Shown: positions 1-5,660 of the stretch, one piece after another
How positions within the stretch are numbered: position 1 is the stretch's first letter
How the letters are laid out: each line of letters opens with the position of its first letter
Source: CAYUYV01 sp964449455
Lineage (GTDB): Bacteria; Pseudomonadota; Alphaproteobacteria; JAJFIK01
Direction: 5' to 3'
DNA length: 8,979 bases
Assembly: GCA_964449455.1 (NCBI GenBank)
Contig: CAYUYV010000171.1
Coordinates: 1 to 8,979 of the forward strand
Position numbers and translations under genes: made by a program
Notes under the pieces: generated by a model
What the model was told of the DNA's origin: nothing
The model's input: the letters and a program-made list of their open reading frames with translations, nothing else
Databases searched by the model: none

Positions 1-425
1 TGCCGGTGGTGAAGGACCTGGTGCCGGATCTGAAGCATGTCTATGCCCAGTATCGCTCCATCGAGCCCTGGCTGCAGACGGAAACGCCGCTGCCGGAGAA
101 AGAGTGGAAGCAAAGCCGGGACGACCGGGAAAAGCTCGACGGCCTTTACGAGTGCATCCTGTGCTTCTGCTGCCAGACCTCCTGCCCCAGCTATTGGTGG
201 AATGGTGACCGCTATCTCGGCCCGGCCGTGCTGCTCCAGGCCTATCGCTGGCAGATCGACAGCCGGGATGAGGCCACGGGCAAGCGGCTTGATGATCTTG
301 AGGATCCGTTCCGCCTCTATCGCTGCCACACCATCATGAACTGCGCGAATGTTTGCCCCAAAGGTCTGAACCCGGCCAAGGCCATCGCGGAGATCAAGAA
401 AATGATGGCCGAGCGGGTGATCTGA
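1..425 (+). CDS. sdhB: Succinate dehydrogenase iron-sulfur subunit (C-terminal part)
   Basis: This is the C-terminal ~140 residues of SdhB, the iron-sulfur subunit of complex II. It carries electrons from the FAD subunit SdhA to quinone at the cytoplasmic face of the inner membrane. The 5' end lies outside the window; the reading frame begins at base 3, and the family is about 260 residues long. The second ferredoxin-like domain is intact. The block ECILCFCCQTSCPSYWW supplies the Cys of the [4Fe-4S] cluster and the first [3Fe-4S] Cys. The block CHTIMNCANVCPKGLNP supplies the remaining two [3Fe-4S] Cys and the last [4Fe-4S] Cys, matching E. coli Cys149/152/155/159 and 206/212/216. The C-terminus is normal. 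Upstream sdhCDA genes are expected but not visible. The gene ends just before an intrinsic terminator, so it is probably the last gene of the sdh operon. Confidence 0.97.
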   Translation, partial: PVVKDLVPDLKHVYAQYRSIEPWLQTETPLPEKEWKQSRDDREKLDGLYECILCFCCQTSCPSYWWNGDRYLGPAVLLQAYRWQIDSRDEATGKRLDDLEDPFRLYRCHTIMNCANVCPKGLNPAKAIAEIKKMMAERVI

Positions 426-450
426 TCGGCACTCGATCAATGGGGTGTGG

Positions 451-477
451 AAAGGCCGTCCCATGGGCGGCCTTTTT
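451..477 (+). terminator. Intrinsic terminator after sdhB
   Basis: The arms AAAGGCCG (451-458) and CGGCCTTT (468-475) are exact complements. The stem can extend inward through CCC/GGG with one bulged T, and a T5 run lies at 473-477. The site starts 25 bases after the sdhB stop codon. It is a standard Rho-independent terminator separating the sdh operon from the channel gene downstream. The A-rich left arm could give weak function in the other direction too. Confidence 0.85.
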
Positions 478-582
478 GCGTGCCGCCACACAAATCCGTG
501 ATCGGCTTGATCTTCCACGCAGATTGGGCATCAGTGCCGGAAAACGCCGTAACGCCCTTTGTGTCAGAAAGCGGAAAAACCC

Positions 583-1245
583 ATGGCATCACGCCCTCTC
601 ATCGCCGAGGCGCTCGGCACCTTCTTTCTGTTGGCCGTCATTGTCGGGTCCGGCATCATGGCCAAGGACCTTGCAGGCCCCAATGATGCGCTGGCTCTGC
701 TCGCCAACGCCCTTCCCATTGGCATGCTCCTGACTGTCATCATCCTGATCTTCGCGCCGTTGTCAGGCGCCCATTTCAACCCGGCCGTGACTTTGGTGAT
801 GGCCTTGAAGCGGCAGATCAGCCCGGGGCTCGCAGCGGTTTATGTGGTCATACAGATTGTGGCGGGCGTGCTCGGCGTTATCGCGGCCCATGCTATGTTC
901 GATCAAGCCCTCATCCAGGTCGCCACGAATGAGCGCTCGAGCCCGGGCCTGATGATCGCAGAGGTCGTCGCCACTTTCGGGTTGCTGGCGACCATTCTCG
1001 GGCTGTCCCGCTACGGAACGAGCCATGTGGCGGCCGGTGTTGGCCTCTACATCACTTCCGCCATCTGGTTCACATCCTCCACATCCTTCGCCAATCCGGC
1101 CGTGACGCTCGCGCGCACGCTCACGGACACATTCACCGGCATCCTGCCAGCCCATGCTCCGGCCTTTCTGGTCGCCCAGGTGCTGGGGGCCTGCCTGGCC
1201 TGGATTGCGTTTGATCGCCTTCTGAAGGACGATATTGCCTCCTGA
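583..1245 (+). CDS. MIP-family channel (aquaporin/aquaglyceroporin, AqpS-like)
   Basis: This 220-residue polytopic inner-membrane protein belongs to the major intrinsic protein family of passive channels for water or small neutral solutes. It has the two hallmark half-helix motifs: NPA at residues 66-68 (in SGAHFNPAVT) and NPA at 171-173 (in SFANPAVTLA), with a hydrophobic pattern fitting six helices. ATG at 583 is chosen over an in-frame TTG at 559 because MASRPLIAEALGTFF is the usual MIP beginning; the Shine-Dalgarno signal (GCGGAA) is weak. The residue after the second NPA is Val174, where AqpZ and GlpF have the selectivity-filter Arg, and the helix-5 filter position looks small (Thr158/Ser159). 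A wider, uncharged filter would favour solutes bulkier than water. From memory, AqpS channels from rhizobial arsenic operons have this Val, but no ars gene is visible here. Family is certain, substrate is not. A lipoprotein gene follows after 23 bases, probably co-transcribed. Confidence 0.93.
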   Translation: MASRPLIAEALGTFFLLAVIVGSGIMAKDLAGPNDALALLANALPIGMLLTVIILIFAPLSGAHFNPAVTLVMALKRQISPGLAAVYVVIQIVAGVLGVIAAHAMFDQALIQVATNERSSPGLMIAEVVATFGLLATILGLSRYGTSHVAAGVGLYITSAIWFTSSTSFANPAVTLARTLTDTFTGILPAHAPAFLVAQVLGACLAWIAFDRLLKDDIAS

Positions 1246-1268
1246 CACAACGCGAGCGGGAGAGCACC

Positions 1269-1847
1269 ATGGGTCACCGAACGAGCTATGTCAGCGCAGC
1301 GGCGCTGGCCTTGAGCCTTGGCGCCTGCAGCACCCTGCTCCCTGGCAGTCAAAGGGGCCCCGACATCCCCCAGGGCTTTGCGGCCGCGCCGGAGAGTGAG
1401 TTCTGCACCGGTGAAAAACACCGGGCCCTCGATTTCTGGCTTGGAACCTGGACAGTGCGCTGGACCGATCCGGACACGGATCAGGCCATGCAGGGCCGCA
1501 ATACCATTCGCACCGTGCTCGGCGGCTGCGGCGTGCTGGAGGAGTTCAATGGCAGACCAGGCCTGCCCTTGCGCGGCATGAGCCTGTCCACCTATCACAG
1601 CCAGCAGGAAGAATGGCGCCAGCTCTGGATCGACAATGAGGGCGGCTATCTGCCCTTTACGGGCGGCCCCCAAGGCGACCGCTTCGTTCTGAGCCTAGAG
1701 CGGCGCCAGCCCGACGCCCCGTATCGCCGCATGGTCTGGGAGAACATCACCCAGCAATCCTTGACCTGGCGCTGGCAAACCCGCGACGCAGGGGACGGCG
1801 AATGGAGCGACATCTGGGTTCTGGCCTATCAGCGGGCGGAGCGGTGA
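1269..1847 (+). CDS. Predicted lipoprotein, DUF1579-like
   Basis: This 192-residue protein has a lipoprotein signal: a short basic N-terminus, a hydrophobic stretch, and a lipobox LGAC with Cys20 as the lipidation site. The mature protein should be tethered to a periplasmic face. The mature part (about residues 45-190) shows the pattern I associate with the DUF1579 / lipocalin-like group: 'LDFWLGTWTVRW' near 55, 'GRNTIRTVLGGCGVLEEFNG' near 77, 'STYHSQQEEWRQLWIDNEGG' near 105, then Trp-rich strands to 'WSDIWVLAYQR'. That pattern suggests a small beta-barrel; no enzymatic function is known to me. ATG at 1269 has a good ribosome site (GGGAG, 6 bases upstream). It lies 23 bases after the MIP gene with no terminator between, so the two are likely one transcript. 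The ligand is unknown and the family assignment rests on motif memory, not a search. Confidence 0.8.
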   Translation: MGHRTSYVSAAALALSLGACSTLLPGSQRGPDIPQGFAAAPESEFCTGEKHRALDFWLGTWTVRWTDPDTDQAMQGRNTIRTVLGGCGVLEEFNGRPGLPLRGMSLSTYHSQQEEWRQLWIDNEGGYLPFTGGPQGDRFVLSLERRQPDAPYRRMVWENITQQSLTWRWQTRDAGDGEWSDIWVLAYQRAER

Positions 1848-1917
1848 CAGTCTATTGAGGGATTGAAGACACCCGCATCTGCGTCGTTGCGCGCTGCACG
1901 AACAATAACGGGCGCGG

Positions 1918-2940
1918 TCAGCGGCTCTTGCTGAGATATTGATTGATCAGGGTCTCGGCGATCTGGACGGCGTTGAGAGCCGCGCCTTTGCGCAAATTGT
2001 CCGACACGACCCACATATTGAGGCCGTTCTCGACAGTCGGATCGACCCGGATGCGGCTGACAAAAGTGGCAAACTCACCAACGCTTTCCACAGGCGTGAT
2101 GTAGCCTTCGTCCTCGCGCTTATCGATGACCAGAAGGCCTGGGGACTCGCGCAGAAGATCCCGCGCCTCGTCATCCGTAATCGGATCGTGGAACTCAATA
2201 TTCACCGCTTCGGAGTGGCCGACAAACACCGGCACGCGCACGCAGGTCGCCGTCAGCTCGATTTTGGGATCGAGGATCTTCTGGGTCTCCACCGACATCT
2301 TCCACTCTTCCCGCGTGCCGCCATCGGCCATGAAGCGGTCGATATGGGGAATGACGTTGAAGGCGATCTGCTTGGTGAATTCCCGGCGCTCGGGAATGTC
2401 GGTGACAAAAATGCCCTTGGTCTGGTTCCACAGCTCATCGGAGGCGGCTGTCCCCGCACCGGATACGGATTGATAGGTCGCCACGACAACCCGCTTGATG
2501 CGCGCCCGGTCATGGAGCGGCTTCAGGGCCACCACGAGCTGAGCTGTGGAGCAGTTGGGATTGGCGATGATCCGGCGCTTTTCATACCCGGCCAGGGCCT
2601 CAGGATTGACCTCTGGCACGATGAGCGGAACGTCCGGCTCCATCCGAAACTTGGAGGAGTTGTCGATCACCACGGCGCCGGCCTCTGCAATCCGGGGGGC
2701 CCAGGTTGCCGCCACATCGCCGCCGGCGGCCATTAGCGCGATATCCACGCCTTTGAAGTCAAAACTGTCCAGGGATTTGATCTTCAGGGTCAGGTCGCCA
2801 TAGGACGCCTCGACGCCGACTGAGCGGCTGGACGCCAATGCAATCACCTCATCGGCGGGAAACTCCCGCTCGGCGAGGATGTTGAGCATTTCCCGGCCGA
2901 CCATGCCCGTGGCACCGACGACCGCGACCCGATATCCCAT
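1918..2940 (-). CDS. asd: Aspartate-semialdehyde dehydrogenase
   Basis: This 340-residue cytoplasmic enzyme reduces L-aspartyl-4-phosphate to aspartate semialdehyde with NADPH. That is the branch point to lysine/diaminopimelate (hence peptidoglycan), threonine and methionine. The N-terminal NADP-binding loop GATGMVG is at residues 9-15. The nucleophile is Cys130 in NPNCSTAQ, followed by Gln157 and the SVSGAG loop (158-163). The substrate-binding Arg235 and catalytic His242 lie in RVPVFVGHSE. Length and motifs are full and normal. The start ATG at 2940 has an upstream GGAAGGA. The gene begins 42 bases after the rplS stop on the same strand with no obvious terminator between, so it may be read through from the ribosomal operon or have its own promoter in the short gap. 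It converges with the lipoprotein gene; the 70-base gap (1848-1917) shows no clear terminator hairpin. Confidence 0.98.
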   Translation of the reverse strand: MGYRVAVVGATGMVGREMLNILAEREFPADEVIALASSRSVGVEASYGDLTLKIKSLDSFDFKGVDIALMAAGGDVAATWAPRIAEAGAVVIDNSSKFRMEPDVPLIVPEVNPEALAGYEKRRIIANPNCSTAQLVVALKPLHDRARIKRVVVATYQSVSGAGTAASDELWNQTKGIFVTDIPERREFTKQIAFNVIPHIDRFMADGGTREEWKMSVETQKILDPKIELTATCVRVPVFVGHSEAVNIEFHDPITDDEARDLLRESPGLLVIDKREDEGYITPVESVGEFATFVSRIRVDPTVENGLNMWVVSDNLRKGAALNAVQIAETLINQYLSKSR

Positions 2941-2982
2941 GACCCTGTCCTTCCGTCCCGTGACTGCTTCGAGGGCCGCGCC

Positions 2983-3402
2983 TTATTCGGGCGCGGCGTC
3001 GGCAGCAGGCTTCTTGGCCGCAGCTCCCGATGCGGCGCCCTTTGCGCGGTGGTCCTGGCGTTCTGCGATCCGCGCCGACTTACCCCGACGCTCCCGCAGA
3101 TAGTAGAGCTTGGCCCGGCGGACGCGGCCACGGCGCACAACCTTGATGGAATCAATCAGCGGGCTGTAGAGGGGAAAGATCCGCTCCACACCTTCGCCAT
3201 AGGAAATCTTCCGTACCGTGAAGGCTTCGTTGAAACCGGAGCCCGACCGGGCGATGCACACCCCTTCATAAGCCTGGACCCGCTCGCGGGTGCCTTCGAC
3301 CACCTTCACATTCACGCGCAGCGTATCGCCGGGCTGGAATTCCGGGATGTCCTTGCCCGATGCGGCGATTTCTTCAGCTTCAAGCTGTTCAATGATGTTC
3401 AT
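2983..3402 (-). CDS. rplS: 50S ribosomal protein L19
   Basis: This 139-residue large-subunit protein sits at the 30S-50S interface. The core is typical: MNIIEQLEAEEI at the start, FQPGDTLRVNVKVVEG (23-38), RVQAYEGVCIARSGSG (41-56), SYGEGVERIFPLYSP (67-81), and the basic RRGRVRRAKLYYLRERRGKSARI segment (89-111). The last ~27 residues form an Ala/Lys-rich tail (AKGAASGAAAKKPAADAAPE), longer than the ~115-residue E. coli protein; such tails are common in alphaproteobacteria. The start ATG at 3402 has GAGGAG upstream with about 9 bases spacing. It lies 61 bases downstream of trmD in the conserved rpsP-rimM-trmD-rplS order, where it is normally co-transcribed. Confidence 0.98.
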   Translation of the reverse strand: MNIIEQLEAEEIAASGKDIPEFQPGDTLRVNVKVVEGTRERVQAYEGVCIARSGSGFNEAFTVRKISYGEGVERIFPLYSPLIDSIKVVRRGRVRRAKLYYLRERRGKSARIAERQDHRAKGAASGAAAKKPAADAAPE

Positions 3403-3463
3403 GGCCCTTTACTCCTCATGGCCCACCGGTCCTCGCGGCCGATGTCTTGTTCCTATCGTCCGT

Positions 3464-4270
3464 TCACGTCTTCTGCTTCTTGGCTGTGTTGGCCAAATAG
3501 CGTGTCCACAGATCCGGCCGGCGCCTGCGTGTCACCGCCTCAGCCTCAGCGCGCCGCCATTCGGCGATGCGGCCATGGTGGCCCGAGGCCAGCACCTCCG
3601 GAATAGCGAGCCCTTCCCAATCCGAAGGGCGTGTGTAGTGGGGATACTCCAGCAGCCCCGCTTCAAAACTCTCTTCATCGCCCGAACGGGCATCGCCCAT
3701 CACACCGGGCAGAAGGCGGACCACGGCATCGATCATGGCCATGGCAGCAAGCTCGCCACCCGACAGGATGAAATCGCCCAGGCTGACCTCGACGATGGGG
3801 CGCGCTTCGAACAGGCGCTGATCGAAGCCCTCAAATCGTCCGCACAGGAACAGCGCTCCAGACACCTGCGACAGGGACCGTGCCATGCGTTGATCGAACC
3901 GCTGTCCCCGAGGACTGGGGCACAGGATGGGCCGATCTGAAGGCAGGTCCGCGCTTGATCCATCGATCGCCCGGGCCACCACATCGGCCCGCATCACCAT
4001 GCCCGGGCCACCGCCCGCCGGCGTGTCATCGACAGATCGGTGTTTATCGCGCGCAAAGTCGCGGATGTCCACCGTTTCGAGCGCCCAGAGCCCCTGTTCC
4101 AGGCCCTTTCCCGCAAGACTGATGCCCAGGGGACCTGGAAACATCTCCGGATAGAGGGTCAGCACATGCACCTGCCATCCGGGGACCTGCCGTCCTGGGA
4201 TCTGGCCGTCCGCTGGGGGCTGGCCGTCCGCTGGGGGCTGCTTGGGCGGGTTGGTGGGCGGCGCCGTCAT
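3464..4270 (-). CDS. trmD: tRNA (guanine37-N1)-methyltransferase TrmD
   Basis: This 268-residue cytoplasmic SPOUT-family enzyme uses S-adenosylmethionine to methylate G37 next to the anticodon in tRNAs reading CNN and some other codons, preventing +1 frameshifting. Family motifs are SVDDTPAGGGPGM (79-91), the knot segment LCGRFEGFDQR (142-152), SLGDFILSGGE (163-173), Arg185 in DAVVR (E. coli Arg154), and GLLEYPHYTRP (205-215). The catalytic Asp169 of E. coli aligns with Glu200 (in DEESF). The conserved core starts at about residue 34 (VHVLTLYPEMFPG). The first 33 residues are a Pro/Gln-rich extension partly made by an 18-base tandem repeat. ATG at 4270 is kept because it overlaps the rimM stop as ATGA, implying coupled translation. 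GTG codons at residues 34 and 36 are alternatives that would give a normal-length protein. Confidence 0.96.
   Translation of the reverse strand: MTAPPTNPPKQPPADGQPPADGQIPGRQVPGWQVHVLTLYPEMFPGPLGISLAGKGLEQGLWALETVDIRDFARDKHRSVDDTPAGGGPGMVMRADVVARAIDGSSADLPSDRPILCPSPRGQRFDQRMARSLSQVSGALFLCGRFEGFDQRLFEARPIVEVSLGDFILSGGELAAMAMIDAVVRLLPGVMGDARSGDEESFEAGLLEYPHYTRPSDWEGLAIPEVLASGHHGRIAEWRRAEAEAVTRRRRPDLWTRYLANTAKKQKT
4202..4240 (-). repeat. 18-bp tandem duplication inside the trmD 5' end
   Basis: An 18-base unit occurs twice without change (4202-4219 and 4220-4237), followed by the first three bases of a third copy. It keeps the frame and encodes two Pro-Pro-Ala-Asp-Gly-Gln units (about residues 12-23) in the TrmD N-terminal extension. 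Such exact duplications usually arise by recent replication slippage. Confidence 0.9.
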
Positions 4271-4992
4271 GATCCGCCCTCCTCCTCCATGTTGGCCCCG
4301 TCCAAAACACCTGGCGTTTCGCCCGCAAGATCCGGCCCTTCATCGAGAAGACCCGGTGTCGGGCTAATGACGACCCGTCCGCCAGCCACGTCCACCACCG
4401 GCACGATCTCCCGGGTGAAGGGCACCAAAACCAGCCGCCCCGTCTCCTCAAGACGCAGCTCCAGGAGATCTCCGGCGCCAAAGTCATGCACCGCCTTGAC
4501 GCTTCCGAGCCGCTCCCCATCCGAACCGAGAGCATCAAGCCCGATCAGATCCGTGTGATAGAAAGAGTCCTCATCATCCGTGGCCGGCAGTACGGCGCGC
4601 TCCACATAAAAGGCCGTGCCTTTCAGGGCGTCCGCGGCGTCCCGACTGGTCACGCCATCGACCCGGGCGATGAGCCCGTCCTTGTGGCTGCGCACCTGCT
4701 GAAGCGCGAAGGTCCGACCAGTCCGATCCCGCACAGGGCCGTAAGCACCAACGCCGAGCGGGTCCTGCGTGAATGGCTTGATCCGCACCTCGCCTTGGAC
4801 ACCGCGGGCCCCTGCGAAAGCTCCAAGACAGACGAGACCGTCGGGCACATCCTGCGGCCGTTCCCGTTTGGGGCGGGGTGCGGCCCTGGCCGGGGACGGG
4901 CCAGACGGCGCCGCGGCTCGATCCGTCTTGGGCCGACGCTCGGACACGCGGCCGGGATCGGGCCGATCAGGACTCAGCCTTCTCCTCGGCAT
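4267..4992 (-). CDS. rimM: Ribosome maturation factor RimM (16S processing)
   Basis: This 241-residue cytoplasmic factor binds the 30S subunit head through S19 and assists 16S rRNA 3' domain maturation. Domain 1 begins near residue 52: 'GLVCLGAFAGARGVQGEVRI', with the family signature GVQGEVR at 65-71, and YVER..LP at 129-136. The second, PRC-barrel domain covers about 142-212: DSFYHTDLIGLDA, then GAGDLLEL (172-179) and LVPFTREIVPVVDVAGGRVVI. The N-terminal ~48 residues (Arg/Pro/Ala-rich, basic) are an extension absent from typical ~170-residue RimM. I place the start at ATG 4992, inside rpsP, because AAGGA lies exactly 7 bases upstream (5000-5004). The frame stays open upstream to 5121 but that part only shadows rpsP. 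A GTG at residue 16 is an alternative. The stop overlaps the trmD start as ATGA. Confidence 0.93.
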   Translation of the reverse strand: MPRRRLSPDRPDPGRVSERRPKTDRAAAPSGPSPARAAPRPKRERPQDVPDGLVCLGAFAGARGVQGEVRIKPFTQDPLGVGAYGPVRDRTGRTFALQQVRSHKDGLIARVDGVTSRDAADALKGTAFYVERAVLPATDDEDSFYHTDLIGLDALGSDGERLGSVKAVHDFGAGDLLELRLEETGRLVLVPFTREIVPVVDVAGGRVVISPTPGLLDEGPDLAGETPGVLDGANMEEEGGS

Positions 4993-5431
4993 CGCCGGAT
5001 CCTTCTTCGCCGCCCTCAGCCGGGGCTTGCTCGGCCGGAGCCGCATCGGCTTCAGCGGCCTTGGCGGCGGCAGCTTGAGCGGCTTCCCGGGCCTCTTCTT
5101 CCTTGGCCTGCTTTTCGGCAAGGCGCTCCTGGGCCTTCTTGCCCGGCTCGGCCTTTTGCGGGTTGTTGCTCGGCGTCCAGCTTGCCAGCTCCCGCTCGCT
5201 CAAAAAGCGGGCAACGCGATCGGTCGGCGTGGCGCCAGTCTTGAGCCAATGGCGGGCCCGGTCTTCATCAATGGTGACCCGGCTCTCATGGTCCTTTGGC
5301 AGGAGCGGATTATAAGTGCCGATCTTCTCGATGAAGCGGCCGTCGCGGCGGGCACGGCTATCGGCAACGACGATCCGGTAGACCGGGCGTTTCTTAGCGC
5401 CGCCCCGGGCCAGTCTGATTTTCAAAGCCAT
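4967..5431 (-). CDS. rpsP: 30S ribosomal protein S16
   Basis: This 154-residue small-subunit protein is needed for 30S assembly. The S16 core is in the first ~85 residues: MALKIRLARGGAKKRPVYRIVVAD, then RDGRFIEKIGTYNPL and DRARHWLKTGATPTDRVARFL. The remainder is a long tail very rich in Ala, Glu and Lys (KKAQERLAEKQAKEEEAREA and onwards), probably helical then disordered; E. coli S16 has 82 residues. Ala/Glu-rich tails are usual in alphaproteobacterial S16. The start ATG at 5431 has AAAGGAAG about 8 bases upstream. It is the first gene of the rpsP-rimM-trmD-rplS set, separated from ffh by 229 bases, so a promoter in that gap is plausible though I could not identify one. Confidence 0.97.
   Translation of the reverse strand: MALKIRLARGGAKKRPVYRIVVADSRARRDGRFIEKIGTYNPLLPKDHESRVTIDEDRARHWLKTGATPTDRVARFLSERELASWTPSNNPQKAEPGKKAQERLAEKQAKEEEAREAAQAAAAKAAEADAAPAEQAPAEGGEEGSGDAEEKAES
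5000..5004 (-). promoter_or_regulatory. Shine-Dalgarno site for rimM inside rpsP
   Basis: AAGGA on the minus strand is spaced 7 bases from the rimM ATG at 4992-4990. It lies within the last codons of rpsP, which stops at 4967, so the two genes overlap by 26 bases. This decides the rimM start and implies that ribosomes finishing S16 pass over the rimM initiation site. Confidence 0.7.
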
Positions 5432-5512
5432 GTTACTCTTCCTTTCACGGATCAGCCGGGCCGGCAGCTCTTCAGCCGGTCCCGCCTTGCTTTTTCATTG
5501 TTGAACCAAATT

Positions 5513-5537
5513 GTCTGTGCTCAGTCAGACCACAGAC
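5513..5537. repeat. Inverted repeat between ffh and rpsP
   Basis: GTCTGTG (5513-5519) and CACAGAC (5531-5537) are exact complements around an 11-base loop. Flanking TT/AA bases can extend the stem with a bulge. There is no T run on either side, so it does not look like an intrinsic terminator. It could be an operator or an mRNA hairpin in the rpsP leader; its function is unknown. Confidence 0.45.
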
Positions 5538-5540
5538 CAA

Positions 5541-5568
5541 ACCGTCATCGTGAGGAGCGAAGCGTCGG
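5541..5568. repeat. Possible dispersed intergenic repeat fragment
   Basis: The bases CCGTCATCGTGAGGAGCG and the following AAGCGTCGGAG resemble the short dispersed intergenic repeats of the 'GTCAT..TGAGGAGC' type that I remember from many alphaproteobacterial genomes. Only one copy is visible here, so the assignment rests on resemblance alone. Confidence 0.35.
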
Positions 5569-5584
5569 AGCCCGCGAAAGCCGA

Positions 5585-5613
5585 ACCGCCGGACCGCCGG
5601 ACCGCCGGACCGC
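5585..5613. repeat. 8-bp tandem repeat (ACCGCCGG)n between ffh and rpsP
   Basis: ACCGCCGG occurs three times in a row without change (5585-5608), followed by ACCGC. It lies between the ffh stop codon (5661) and rpsP, next to the dispersed-repeat-like sequence at 5541-5568. The unit is not a multiple of three and the region is noncoding, so copy number can vary freely. Transcribed on the minus strand it gives a GC-rich run that could fold. Confidence 0.85.
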
Positions 5614-5660
5614 TTGGCCCGCGCTTCACACGGCTCGCAACAAGGCGAGACCGCAGGGTT

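Noticed and set aside
353..733. Open frames across the sdhB 3' end and terminator
   Set aside because: They run through an intrinsic terminator and overlap sdhB and the MIP gene in other frames; composition is non-protein-like.
763..1673. Minus-strand open frames opposite the MIP and lipoprotein genes
   Set aside because: The plus-strand readings have clear NPA motifs and a lipobox; the antisense translations are low-complexity and lack start signals.
1939..2736. Plus-strand open frame opposite asd
   Set aside because: It is a shadow of a complete asd gene with all catalytic residues; its translation has no recognisable domain.
5585..5613. CRISPR-like array
   Set aside because: The octamers are directly adjacent with no spacers, so this is a simple tandem repeat.
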